From: PVC group bacterium
Lineage (GTDB): Bacteria > Verrucomicrobiota > Kiritimatiellia > CAIKKV01
DNA: 64,000 bases
Direction of reading: 5' to 3'
Assembly (NCBI GenBank): GCA_945898015.1
Contig: CAMDGM010000020.1
Location: 1 to 64,000, forward strand
Numbering within the stretch: position 1 is the first letter of the stretch; each line of letters opens with the position of its first letter. Of this stretch, positions 46,372-56,800 are shown piece after piece. The translations under genes were made by a program, and so were the position numbers. The notes under the pieces were generated by a model, which did not search any database, was not told where the DNA came from, and worked only from the letters and a program-made list of their open reading frames with translations.

Positions 46372-49300
46372 TTAGTTGACCCGCTTGAAAACGGCGGTTT
46401 GGCTGGGGGAGGACAAGGTGATCGAGTTGTAGTCCGGGCTGACCGTGATGAGGCTCTGTTTTTCGCCTGGCTTGTCCACGGGCACAAGCTGGTTGCCCCG
46501 GAGAACGAGATTAACGGGATCGGTGATGGGCTTGGCAAGGGCGGGCGAGTTAAGGGTATAAGATCCCGTCACACGATCGCCGTTCTGTTTCAAAGTCAAT
46601 ATCCCTTCGCCGGATTCGTTTCCATTCCGGAAGGTGGACTTGAATACGCCGGTCAGGCTCCGGGCCGAGGCGGCGGCCATGGCCTGCAATTGCGCTTTGA
46701 CATAGCGGATGCGTTCATCGACTTTCGGGTTGGGCGATTCCTGCTGGGCGGACTCGTAACAGGACAGGGCGTTTTTCCAGCTTTTGGCCTGCTCGAATTG
46801 GTACCCTTTCGCGAGCCATTCGGCGGCCTTCCTGCTTTTGGCGAGGACGCCTTCCAGCTCGGTGATCCGGGCCGCGACTCGTGAATCGTCCTGGATGGTC
46901 TGCGCGGCCCGGTATTTGGCAATGGCGTTGGCCGGGTCGTTTGCTTTTTCGAATTCGTTACCAGCCGCCACCAGCGCCGCCGCTTCGGCCTCGCGTGCCG
47001 CCCTTTTCTGTGTGGTGGCGGCTTCGCTGCTCGCTTGTTTTTCCAGTTCGGCGATGTGGGCGGCAACGCGAGGATCGGCTTTGAGCGCCTGCGCCGCGCG
47101 ATATTTGGCGAGGGCCTTGATCCGGTCCCCGTTCTTTTCCGCGGCGTAACCCTCGGCCACCAGCGCTTTGGTCTTGCTGGCGATCAGGGCCTCCAGCTCG
47201 GCGATGTGCGTTTTCACGCCGGGTTGGTCAAACAATGCGAGGGCGGCCTGGTACTTGGCAATGGCGGCGGCGTATTGCTCCTTTTTTTCCAAGGCATAGC
47301 CCTCGTTCACCAGTCGCTTGGCCTGTTCACGGTCGGCCAGTTTCTTTTCCAGCTCGGCTATATGGGCGTTAACTTTTGGATCGTCTTTGAGTGCCAGGGC
47401 TTCGCGATAGTTGGCAATGGCCTTGGCCAGATCCCCGGCTTTTTCGAATTCAAATCCCCCGGCCAGCAATTGCCGGATTTTTTCGTTCTTGGCGAGCAGG
47501 GCGTTCAATTCCTCGATCCGCTGTTGCAGGGTGGTATCCGGTTTCAGGGCGAGCGCCTCTTTGAACTTGGCGATCGCTTCCGCTAGTTTGTCCTGCTTTG
47601 CCAGCGCTTCCCCTTCCGCTGTCAGGCGCGCGATTTTGGCTTCTTTTTCCTTTTCCGCGGCCACGGCCCGGTCATACTCGGCGCCCGCTTCGATCACGGG
47701 GGCATAACGCGGGTGAAGCTGGCGGGCCGCGGCGAGGAGCGCCGCCGCCTGCTGCAGGTCCGGTTTTCGCAAGGCGGCCCGCAGCTCGCTGATCCGCTGC
47801 AGAACGGCCTGTCGTTCGCTTGTCCACTTCGCCTGCAACCGGGCCGCCTCCGTGTTTTTCGGGTAGAGGGCGGCCGCTTCCCCGGCCAGCGAGATGCCCT
47901 CTTCCAGGCGGCCGCCCGCTACTGCGGCTTGAGCCTGGCTCAGTTTGGCAGCGGCTTGCTTGGCTTTCGCGGCGTCCGACTGATCGTCCTGAGAAACGGT
48001 GACCGAGAACGAACCCGATCCGCTTCCGAGCAAGAGCCCGTTCTTGTCCGAGATTTGCACGCTCACCTGATAGGTGCCTTTTTGACTGGCGTTGGCGCGA
48101 GTGTCGCGGCTGACCGGGCTGGAGAGCGTGCCGCCATCCGGCTCGATGCTCCACTGGTACCGGAGGGGCTGGCCTGGCGGCTCGGGCGTGATTGAGGCGC
48201 TCAGGGACACGTCCTGGAACGTGCCGATCGCATCCGCCGGCGCGTCCACCAGTTGTTTCGCCGTTTCACTCCAGACGCGCGGCGGGGGACCCAGTCGCCG
48301 GGGCGTGCTGACCTGCACCCCATAGGGCTGTGCCGTCAGGGTCAGGCTTGCTTCGCCCAGGATGGCGCCATCCTTGCGGCCTTTTCCGTGGGCGGTCACA
48401 GTTACCGGTCGAGTGTCTTTCGGGATCAGCGTGTATTGCCGCTCCTTCTGCAGCGGCCCGGCGTTCAGGGCATCGCCCTGCTTGTCCCACCAGAAGGTGA
48501 TCAGGTCGTCGGGCACGGCGGGTTCTTCCTTGACGGTCAAGGTAACCTCCTGGCCCACATAGGGCGAGGCCGGCTGTGCGGTCAGGTTCAACGTTGGCTC
48601 CACCACCTCGATTTCCACCTGTTCGGATTCCACCAGGATTTTAAGGGCCGCGCCCTCCTTTTTCAGCACCTGGAACCAGACGGCGATCTTGCCCGGTTCC
48701 GGGAACGTGGCGACCGTGTCCGTGCGCGTTCCGGATTCGAAGGGTTCGAACTGGACGTTCGGGTGAGGCTGCCACTGGATCCAATAGGATCCCGTGGCCG
48801 GCTGCCCGCCGGAGGTCAGTTGGGCGCCCAGTTTCACGGGCGAGCCGACGACCACCGGTCCGGTGGGTACGCCTGTCAGGATCGCTTCGAGGGCGGCGAC
48901 GTCGAAGGTGACGCTGGCCTGGCCGATCGGCCCCTTGGTGCCGGTCACGGCGACGGCGAGGGTGGTGGCGCCCGATTGCGTGGCGGTGAATCCGACCTTG
49001 GCGCCAGTGCCGATCACGTCGCCTGTCCATTGGTAGATCAGAGGCTGTTCTTCGGGTTTGATGTTGCTTACGACCGCCTGGATTTGAACGCTGTCGCGGA
49101 GCTTCAGGCGCGGCAGGATGGGGGAGACCTGAAGTTGCACGCGTGCTACATCGACCCCGCCGCCCAACTCCGCTTCCGTGGGCGGGCGCGATGCTTTTCC
49201 GGCGAAGGCGTCGTTATAGCCGCGCATGTAGGCGCTTTTCAGGAGCGGATCCGAGGCGTATCGCCATCCCGTCGGCTCCGGTTTGTAGTTCTTACTCGTA

Positions 49301-52300
49301 TCGAGCGGACTTCCTGTCGTATCGGCGTAGAATTTGGCGGCGGCGATGTTTTGGCTGCCGGAAAAATAGCCGTCGGCGTAGGCGGCCTCGATCCAGGCTT
49401 TAACGGCGGCATCGCCTGTTTTTGTTTCGTTGTAAGTGGTGTATTCGGTGGTGAAGAGCGGTTTGGGTGAGTTTTTCAGATCGGCCTGTTTGGGCGGGAC
49501 AGCCGACTTGCCAACCCAAGCCTCGTCGTAGCCGCGGAGCCAGGCCGCGCTCAGCACGGGGTGACGCGCGTAAGCGGGCGTGGGCATGCGTCCCTTTCCG
49601 TAAAACGTGTTTGCGGGTTTTTCCCACATCGCTTCTTCCTTCCTGATTTCCGCGGCCATGGCTCCGCCATTCGCATAGGCCGCGGCAATCAGTTCCGGGG
49701 ACACCGGGGCGTTTGTTCCCGGCGTTTCGACTTTTCCGGTCCCGTTCGTGACAGGAGGGGTTGTGGTCGATTCTCCGGTCAGTCCGTCAGTGGTGGTTTT
49801 GTTGAGGGGGTCCTCTGTTTTGGGGTCGTCGGGTTTGTCTTTGTCCGTGACCACCAGGACATACCGGGTTTTGGCCATCGGCTGTTTCGATTTTCCTTTG
49901 CCGAGTACGCCTTGCACGGTCACGCGGTAATCGTGGGCCTTGGCGGTGTTGGGTGTCCAACGCGGGCCGGTGGCGATGACTTTTCCGTCCTCCAGCCACT
50001 CGATCGTGATTTCATCGGCGGCCTTGGCGGCGGACGGATCCGCGGTTTGCAGGACGGCGGTGACGGTTATCGACGATTTGACGGGGGTTTTCGGCGGCCC
50101 GTTGACGACCAACTCGAAGGCGGGCTGGCCGCTTTGGACGGTGAAACTCGCCTTGCGCTGGGCGAGGATAATGGGCTGCCCGAGCACGCCGTCCACCCAC
50201 AGTTCAACCTGAACGGAACCGCCACCCGATTGAGGCGCCATCCCCCGGACGCTGGGGCGGTTCTGGTTTGCAACGGTGCAGGACTCCGCGCTCCAGCGGT
50301 AGTGGAACCCGTTGCCTTCTGTACCGTAAAAGGCCCGGGGAATGCCCGCCGTGGCGGTGAATTCTCCGCCGGCCTGCGGGTGGAAGGGCTCGATGTCCAG
50401 GGTCAGGAAGTTGTCCGGCAGGAGGATCTCCACCATCCGGATGAGTTTTCCAAACCCTTTCAGCGGCCCGGTCCGGCTCACCATGGCCGTAATCAGCACC
50501 GGTTCCGGCCTGGAGGGCCTGAACCGTTTTATCAGTTTGGACTCTCCGGCCGAGAGGAGGCCGGCCGGTTTGCAGGACCAGGTGACACGGATGTTGCCCG
50601 CCGCGTATTCTTTGGCCAGGGTCGCATCCCGGAATATCAGTTCCACATCCGCCATATTATAGATCGGCACCGAGGCGGGCGTCACGAGCAACTCCGCTCC
50701 TTTTTTCAAGAGCGCGTTGAAGTCCTTGTTTTGCCCATAAAGGGCCCGGACTTTTTCGAGCGCCACCTCATATTCCTCGAAGTATTTCGTTCCCTCGACG
50801 GGTGCGGCGAGGCCTTCCTTGTCCAGCGCCTCCCGCCAGGGGAACACGACGGTGCCGAGGATGTCGAAAGCCGTTTTATCCACGTCGTCGTAGGGGTCCG
50901 GCACCGAACCTTTGATTTTGTTGATGTCGGCGGTGATGTGGCTTAGTTCGTGGGCGAAGCCGGCCCGGGATTGTTCGGATTTGTTGGTTTCCGAGGCGAA
51001 GTTCCCGGTCCATACGAATTGAAAAACCTTGGCCCTGCCGTAGCCCGTTCGGCCTTCGATGGTGGCGGGGATGGTGACGTTCTTGTCGTAGATCGACTGG
51101 TAGGTTTTGAACGCCGCTTGCCAGTATTCGCCACGCGTCATTTTTTTCTCGGCGGTGTTTTTGACGCCCCCGAACAGGATGTCGCCCGTGCTGTCGAGGG
51201 CATCGCTCAACGATTTCGCCTGTTCCGTGACTTTGGCGACTAGATCTACTCCCAGCGGGCCCCCGCGTACCGCTTCGATTTTTTTCTGCAGTTCCGCGAG
51301 TTGAGGCGCCAGATTGGTCGGGGCATTCAGCGTGGCGTATTTTGCTTCCGCGAGGGAGATGAGCTGGGGCACCATCCAGTCCTTGATCACCACCTCCCGG
51401 CGATTCTCCACTTGCAGTTTGAGATACGTATAGAGTTTGTCCCATTTCGTATTCTTGTTCTGCCGGACGATGATGTCAAACTGACCCATCCAGATTGCGA
51501 ATGCGCCTGGCAGGTTGAACACGCTCGGGCCGCCGGTGTTTTTGATGAACTGGCCCGCCGCGTCCCAGTGAAGACGGTCGAGCTGGTCTTGGACGGCCGC
51601 CCGCATCTGGCTCAGCGCCGGATCGTTCGACATGTAGTAGACGTCGAAAATATTGTTCGCCCGTTCGGACAGGTTGTTGATCCGCTGCTCCCAGGGGGTC
51701 GTGGCGGTTTTGATCAACACGTATTTGGTGTTGAACATCCATTTGTGAATGTCATCCCTCGGGATGCGCTGGCCGTCTTGGCCGGGCAGTTCCAGCTGGG
51801 TGAGTTTATATCCGCCGCCGGCCGGAACGAATTTTCCGTTGTAGACCAGCAACTCCACGAGCCCCTCGTTTTCCCGCTCGATCTGGATGGCGCCCGCGAC
51901 ATCCCACGACAGTTTCAGCACGTCGGCCGCCAGGACATACGGCCAGAGGGGCGAGAAGAGGAGCATGTCCTTGCCGGCCAGCAGGACGATTTCCCGGGAC
52001 ATGCCATCGATATAGGCCTTTTTACAGGTCATTCCGGCGGGCACAAACTCAACCACGATGACGGCGGCGTCGCTGAGGTCCTTCATGTCGCCCTTCTGCC
52101 AGGCGCTATACATCTCGAGCATGACAAACGGGGCATTGCAAAGGGCCTCGGCGGCGAATTTTTTACTCGTTTCGCTGCTCAGCATCTTCCAGAGGAACGA
52201 GTCGCCGTTGCCTTCTTCCAGGATTTTCTTGAACTGTTTGGCGCCTGTCCCGGCTTTGCCGGCCAGGCGTTCGCCGCCGGCTTCCGCAAGAAGAAGGCGC

Positions 52301-53790
52301 GTCTCCTTGCCCGCCGGCCCGGCCTCGGCCATCCCCTCGATCAGGCCTTTGGGGCTTCCCGCCATCAGCCATGTTTTGAGCCCGTTCTCGATTCCCGCCT
52401 CGACCGACATCATGCCCCCGGTCTGCGCCGCCCGGAAGAGAATCCGGTAGAGGAGTGACATGTTGTCCGCGCCAGAGTTGCGCAGGGCCTGCAGCATTTT
52501 GGGAATGACGTCCTGAAGGACTTTCCGGTGGCCGACCTGATCGATCAGGGCGAAGGCGGCTCCCAGTTCGTTGATCATCCGCTTCACCTCGGGTTGCTTC
52601 ATGACGGCGCTCCAGGCCTGTTCGCTCGCTTCGGCCTCCGCTTTCTTGATGACTCCCTGCAGTTTGCGGCAGGTGCTGAGCATGACCGATTCGAAGGCGT
52701 CGGTTTGCAGGGCCGTAAAGTCATATTTGGCGAAAAACTTTTTCGCCATCGTCATCCCCGGGCTCTTGTCATTGTAGGCCGTCATCATCATCTGGCCCAT
52801 TTCCTTGAAGTAGGTGGCTTGGCGCGCGCCCATGCCGGCCGCTTCGGAAAACGAGCCCGCCGCCTCCATGGCGGCATAGATCCGCAGCAGATACTTGAGC
52901 TTCTCGCGCTCGTTGGTCGCATGCAACGCCATCTGCTTGATGCAACTGGCATACATGGTCATCGGGCCCATCGTCTTGAGATCGACGGCGATTTTCCCCA
53001 TGTCCATGATCTGCGCCAGCGTGCTTTCGAGGTTCTTTTCCACAAACTCCTTGACGGGGATGTGGACTTGCGACATCACCGCCCCCTCGCTTTGGAGGAT
53101 GACGGCACCCCCTTTTTCGATCATTTCCTGCTTGATCTTGGCGAATCCCGTGCCGATGAACGCATCGCCGTCCGCCATTTGCTGGACCAGCAGTTCGTAG
53201 GTTCCGTCTTCGAGCGGTGAGAGCGCGAAGCCTTTGCACCTCGCGTTTTTCAGCTGTTTCGCTTTCAAATCATTGAAGGTATCGGCGGCCTCCTTGCCGT
53301 TCGGGCCGAGGAAGGAGATGTCGTCATCCGAGGATAAAATGGTGTAAGTCCCCTCTTTGGGGTATTTGGCCGGGTCCTTGATGTTCATATGCCGGTTCCC
53401 GGAGGATCCCGTTCGGATGACCACCTCCACACTGCCTGGAATTTTCCGGTTCGCTTCGGCCGCAGCCTGCGAGGCCAGGGACTCGGCGATATCAAGTCCG
53501 TTTTTGTCGACGGCGGAGGCTACCCTGTTCATGAACTTTTCCCCGTCCGCCGCGCCTCCGATTTCAACCGCTTTTTTCTTGAACAGGTTGCGCATCTCCT
53601 CGTCATTGCGATCCACCAGATTCTGTAGGGTAGAGATGGCGGCCGGGGGCGTATCGACAGGCCATTCTCCGGCTTCAAAACATTGCACCAAAAGTGAATC
53701 CACTTCGGGGGGCAGGCCGGCCGAAAAGGCGGAAAGCACCGCGACAAGTAAAAACAGGGCTTGGGCGAATAGAAAGCGACTGCGTAACAT
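46372..53790 (-). CDS. Giant secreted multidomain protein A (2,472 aa) with PKD/Ig-like domains and helical repeats
   Basis: I do not recognise the family. Parts by approximate residue: signal peptide 1-23; a conserved N-terminal region 24-~800 with GSSGNRH, SSDDDISFLGP and FVMLEMYSAW; a helical stretch with HELSH at 947-951; beta domains with Ig/PKD character (~1080-1370 and ~1590-1930: YRWSAES, YQWTGDV, YQWSIEP); between them two RGYxxAxxGK modules (RGYDEAWVGK, RGYNDAFAGK); six ~50-residue helical repeats (~2070-2365; AIAKYRAA...VAAHIAELE); and a C-terminal beta domain (~2370-2472, SLTGVFKSTF to VFKRVN). AAAGGAA and a good promoter precede it. It is a paralogue of the next gene. Periplasmic, cell-surface or extracellular; role unknown. 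Confidence 0.8.
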   Translation of the reverse strand: MLRSRFLFAQALFLLVAVLSAFSAGLPPEVDSLLVQCFEAGEWPVDTPPAAISTLQNLVDRNDEEMRNLFKKKAVEIGGAADGEKFMNRVASAVDKNGLDIAESLASQAAAEANRKIPGSVEVVIRTGSSGNRHMNIKDPAKYPKEGTYTILSSDDDISFLGPNGKEAADTFNDLKAKQLKNARCKGFALSPLEDGTYELLVQQMADGDAFIGTGFAKIKQEMIEKGGAVILQSEGAVMSQVHIPVKEFVEKNLESTLAQIMDMGKIAVDLKTMGPMTMYASCIKQMALHATNEREKLKYLLRIYAAMEAAGSFSEAAGMGARQATYFKEMGQMMMTAYNDKSPGMTMAKKFFAKYDFTALQTDAFESVMLSTCRKLQGVIKKAEAEASEQAWSAVMKQPEVKRMINELGAAFALIDQVGHRKVLQDVIPKMLQALRNSGADNMSLLYRILFRAAQTGGMMSVEAGIENGLKTWLMAGSPKGLIEGMAEAGPAGKETRLLLAEAGGERLAGKAGTGAKQFKKILEEGNGDSFLWKMLSSETSKKFAAEALCNAPFVMLEMYSAWQKGDMKDLSDAAVIVVEFVPAGMTCKKAYIDGMSREIVLLAGKDMLLFSPLWPYVLAADVLKLSWDVAGAIQIERENEGLVELLVYNGKFVPAGGGYKLTQLELPGQDGQRIPRDDIHKWMFNTKYVLIKTATTPWEQRINNLSERANNIFDVYYMSNDPALSQMRAAVQDQLDRLHWDAAGQFIKNTGGPSVFNLPGAFAIWMGQFDIIVRQNKNTKWDKLYTYLKLQVENRREVVIKDWMVPQLISLAEAKYATLNAPTNLAPQLAELQKKIEAVRGGPLGVDLVAKVTEQAKSLSDALDSTGDILFGGVKNTAEKKMTRGEYWQAAFKTYQSIYDKNVTIPATIEGRTGYGRAKVFQFVWTGNFASETNKSEQSRAGFAHELSHITADINKIKGSVPDPYDDVDKTAFDILGTVVFPWREALDKEGLAAPVEGTKYFEEYEVALEKVRALYGQNKDFNALLKKGAELLVTPASVPIYNMADVELIFRDATLAKEYAAGNIRVTWSCKPAGLLSAGESKLIKRFRPSRPEPVLITAMVSRTGPLKGFGKLIRMVEILLPDNFLTLDIEPFHPQAGGEFTATAGIPRAFYGTEGNGFHYRWSAESCTVANQNRPSVRGMAPQSGGGSVQVELWVDGVLGQPIILAQRKASFTVQSGQPAFELVVNGPPKTPVKSSITVTAVLQTADPSAAKAADEITIEWLEDGKVIATGPRWTPNTAKAHDYRVTVQGVLGKGKSKQPMAKTRYVLVVTDKDKPDDPKTEDPLNKTTTDGLTGESTTTPPVTNGTGKVETPGTNAPVSPELIAAAYANGGAMAAEIRKEEAMWEKPANTFYGKGRMPTPAYARHPVLSAAWLRGYDEAWVGKSAVPPKQADLKNSPKPLFTTEYTTYNETKTGDAAVKAWIEAAYADGYFSGSQNIAAAKFYADTTGSPLDTSKNYKPEPTGWRYASDPLLKSAYMRGYNDAFAGKASRPPTEAELGGGVDVARVQLQVSPILPRLKLRDSVQIQAVVSNIKPEEQPLIYQWTGDVIGTGAKVGFTATQSGATTLAVAVTGTKGPIGQASVTFDVAALEAILTGVPTGPVVVGSPVKLGAQLTSGGQPATGSYWIQWQPHPNVQFEPFESGTRTDTVATFPEPGKIAVWFQVLKKEGAALKILVESEQVEIEVVEPTLNLTAQPASPYVGQEVTLTVKEEPAVPDDLITFWWDKQGDALNAGPLQKERQYTLIPKDTRPVTVTAHGKGRKDGAILGEASLTLTAQPYGVQVSTPRRLGPPPRVWSETAKQLVDAPADAIGTFQDVSLSASITPEPPGQPLRYQWSIEPDGGTLSSPVSRDTRANASQKGTYQVSVQISDKNGLLLGSGSGSFSVTVSQDDQSDAAKAKQAAAKLSQAQAAVAGGRLEEGISLAGEAAALYPKNTEAARLQAKWTSERQAVLQRISELRAALRKPDLQQAAALLAAARQLHPRYAPVIEAGAEYDRAVAAEKEKEAKIARLTAEGEALAKQDKLAEAIAKFKEALALKPDTTLQQRIEELNALLAKNEKIRQLLAGGFEFEKAGDLAKAIANYREALALKDDPKVNAHIAELEKKLADREQAKRLVNEGYALEKKEQYAAAIAKYQAALALFDQPGVKTHIAELEALIASKTKALVAEGYAAEKNGDRIKALAKYRAAQALKADPRVAAHIAELEKQASSEAATTQKRAAREAEAAALVAAGNEFEKANDPANAIAKYRAAQTIQDDSRVAARITELEGVLAKSRKAAEWLAKGYQFEQAKSWKNALSCYESAQQESPNPKVDERIRYVKAQLQAMAAASARSLTGVFKSTFRNGNESGEGILTLKQNGDRVTGSYTLNSPALAKPITDPVNLVLRGNQLVPVDKPGEKQSLITVSPDYNSITLSSPSQTAVFKRVN
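46690..47625 (-). repeat. In-gene ~150-bp repeats encoding six helical units
   Basis: Six ~50-residue units with the pattern GY/xEFEK - AIAKYRAALAL - DP.V..HIAELE follow each other near the end of protein A. The pattern is TPR-like with a longer second helix. Protein B has only the last unit (GYQFEKAQQWDQAIACYESA), so the array was gained in A or lost in B. Confidence 0.75.
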
Positions 53791-53830
53791 GGTAGAATTC
53801 CTTTGTAGAACAGGCCAGGCAAATCTTATT

Positions 53831-53858
53831 ATTATACAAATCGGGCGACGTGATGCAA
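53831..53858 (-). promoter_or_regulatory. Promoter of giant protein A gene
   Basis: On the minus strand: -35 TTGCAT (53853-53858), 16 bp, -10 TATAAT (53831-53836), a perfect -10 in an AT-rich gap, 40 bp before the start codon. It shows that gene A can be made without gene B. Confidence 0.6.
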
Positions 53859-53879
53859 GGATTTGTGCCGATTAGTTGA

Positions 53880-56800
53880 TTAGTTGATTCGTTTGAAAAC
53901 GACGGGGCCGATCGGTGTGTCAAGGGTGAGCGAGTTATAGTCCGGGCTGATCACTTTGACGCCGCCGCTTCCCTCGCTTTCGCCGTCCGGCACCAGTCGG
54001 TTGCCTTGGATGGTGGCGTTGATGGGATCGCTCATGGAGGGGGTGTTCGCGCGGGGGTCGGCGTCTGGCAGCGTGACGTTTATCCGTCCGGTCACTCGGG
54101 CGCCGGTTTGCTTCAGCGTCATGGTCAAGACGAGGGTTTTGCCCTCTTCCCGGAAGGAGGCTTTGAATACCCCGGTCAGGCTTCGCGCCGCCGGCGCGGG
54201 TGCCGGTTTTTGTGCCTTTACATAGCGGATCCGGTCGACGACTTTCGGGTTGGGCGATTCCTGTTGAGCGGATTCGTAACAGGCGATGGCCTGATCCCAT
54301 TGTTGCGCTTTTTCGAACTGATACCCTTTGGCGAGCCATGTGTCGGCGTTGGTTTTTTTGGCCGCCTGTTGTGGTTTCGCGCCCTCCTTCTGATCGTCCT
54401 GCGAAACGGTGACGCTGATCGAGCCCGAGCCGCTTCCCAGAACGAGCCCGTTTTTATCCGTGATCTGAACCGTCACCCGGTACGTGCCTTTTTGGCTCGC
54501 GTTGGCGCGGGTTGTCTGACTGTAGGGGCTGATCAGCGAGCACCCTTCGGGCTCGACTCGCCACTGGTAGCTCAGCGGTTGTCCGGGGGGGGTGGGGCTG
54601 ATCGAGGCGCTTACGGTCACATCCTGGAAGGTGCCGATCGCCTCCTCCGGCGCCTCCACCAGGCCGACGCCGTCTTTCCAGATGCGGGGCGGCAGGCCTT
54701 GCCGTTTCGGTGCGCTCACCTGCACTGTGTAGGTTTGCGCGGCCACGGTGATCGTCGCTTCGCCAAGATCCTCTCCGTCCTTTCGGCCCTTTCCGTGCGC
54801 GGTCACGGTCACCGGCCGCGTGTTTTTGGGGATGAAGGAATATTGCCGTTCATTCTTCAGCGCTCCCGCGTTGAGCGTTTCGCCCCGCAGGTCCCACCAG
54901 AAGCCGATCAGGGCGTCGGGCACGGCCGGGTCTTCCTTCATCACCAGCGTGACCGTCTGGCCGACATACGGCATCGCCGGTTGCGCGGTCAGGTTCAGTT
55001 TCGGCGCCACCACGTCGATCGCCACCTGAGCGGACTCCGCCTGTGTCGTGAGCACGGCTCCTTCCCGCGCCAGGACTTCGACCCAGACGAGGACCCGCCC
55101 CGTTTTCTGGAACGTGGCGACCGTGTCCTTGCGCTTTTCAGATTCGAAAGGCACGAATTGCGCTTCCGGATGCGGCTGCCATCGGAGCACATAGCGACCC
55201 TTCGCGGGCTGCCCGCCAGACGTCACCAAGGCCGCGAGCTTCACGGGCGTGCCGATCACCACCGGGCCGGTCGGCAGGTCCGTCAGCGCCGCTTCCAGGC
55301 CGCCGACTTCGAAGGTGACGCTGGCTTTTCCGACAAGCCCCTTGGCGCCGGTCACGGTGACGGCAAGGGTGACGTTGCCCGGCTTTGTGGCGGTGAATCC
55401 GACCGAGGCGCCATTTCCGCTTACGCCGCCCGTCCATTCGTACATCAAGGGCCTTTCCTGCGGCAGAGCGTTGTTGACGACGGCTTCGAGCTGCACGCTT
55501 TCGCCGAGTTTCAGCTGCGTCAGAGTCGGTATGACATTTACCTGCACCCGGCCGGCAGCCGCGCCGCCCAATTCCTGCTCGGTTGGCGGCTTCCCTGGGC
55601 GCCCGTAGTAACCATCGTCGTAGCCGCGGATGAAAGCGGCCTTCAGCATCGCGTCCAGGAGGTAATAGCCCCACGGATTCGGGGCGTATGGGCTGCTTCG
55701 CTGCTTGGTGGAGTCGTTCAACTGACCGGCCAGGGAACCGAGGAAGCTGCCGTCTACATAGGCCGTGTTGATCCATTTCTGGACCGCGTCCGCTCCGGTG
55801 GATAGGTTGGCGGAGAGGTATTCATTCGACTCCAGCGGCTTCACCGGCGCCTTGAGTTGAGCCTGGGTGGGAGGCACCTTCGGTTTGCCCAGCCACTCGT
55901 CGTCGTAACCGCGATGATAGGCTCTGACCAGAAGCTCCTGTCGCGCGTAGTGCGGAAGGGGCTGGCGGCCCTTTCCGTACCACGCCATTCCGCTCTTGCC
56001 CCATTTCGCCATCTGGTCCTTGAAGTCGGCGGCCACGGCGCGGCCGTCACGGTAGGCGGCGGCGATCAGTTCTGGCGGCACGGCGGTTTCCGTTTCCGCC
56101 TTTACGGTTGGAGGCTCGGGATCGGCGGGGACCTTGTTTGTTTTGTCCTCGTCGGGGACCTTGTTTTTTTTGTCCTCGTCGGGGACTTGGATATCGCGAG
56201 CTTCCGCGGCGCCGGGTCTATTGCCATCCGTGACCACCAACTCGTATCGGGCCGTGGCCAGAATCTGTTTTGTCTTACCTTGGCCTATCACCCCCTGTAC
56301 GGTTAGGCGGTAGTCGCGGGCTTTTGAGGTGTCGGGCGTCCAACCCGGACCGGTGGCGAGGACTTTGTCACCCTCCAGCCATTCGATGATGACCTCCGCC
56401 GCCATCTTGGCGGCCTTGGGATCCTGCGCCTTCAAAGTTGCGGTAACCGATGCGGCCGATTTGACGGGCGCCTTCTCCGGGCCTTTCACGAGGAGCGTGA
56501 ACGCCGGGGCTCCGGTTTCAACGGTGAGGCTGACCTTGCGGCGGGCCAGGACATAGGGCCGGCCGTCAACCCCGTCCACCCACAGCTCGAGCTGCACGGA
56601 TCCGGCGCCTTTGGCCGGAGTCTTGCCTTTGACGGTCTTGCTGTCCTTGTTATCGACCGTGCCAGCGTCCGTGCTCCAACGATAGTGGAATCCTACAGCG
56701 TCCTTGCCGGTGAACCGCGGGGGAACGTCTGCGGAGATCGTGAACTCGCTTCCGGGCGTGAGGGTGGGTGGGGTGACTTTCAGGGTGAGGAAGCTGTCGG

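Noticed and set aside
53250-53420. Nucleotidyltransferase-like motif GSSGN...SSDDDISF in giant protein A (also in B)
   Set aside because: The spacing between the GS and the acidic residues (about 26) is not that of the polymerase-beta-type pattern, and the acidic residues are not in hDxD order. Kept only as a conserved landmark.
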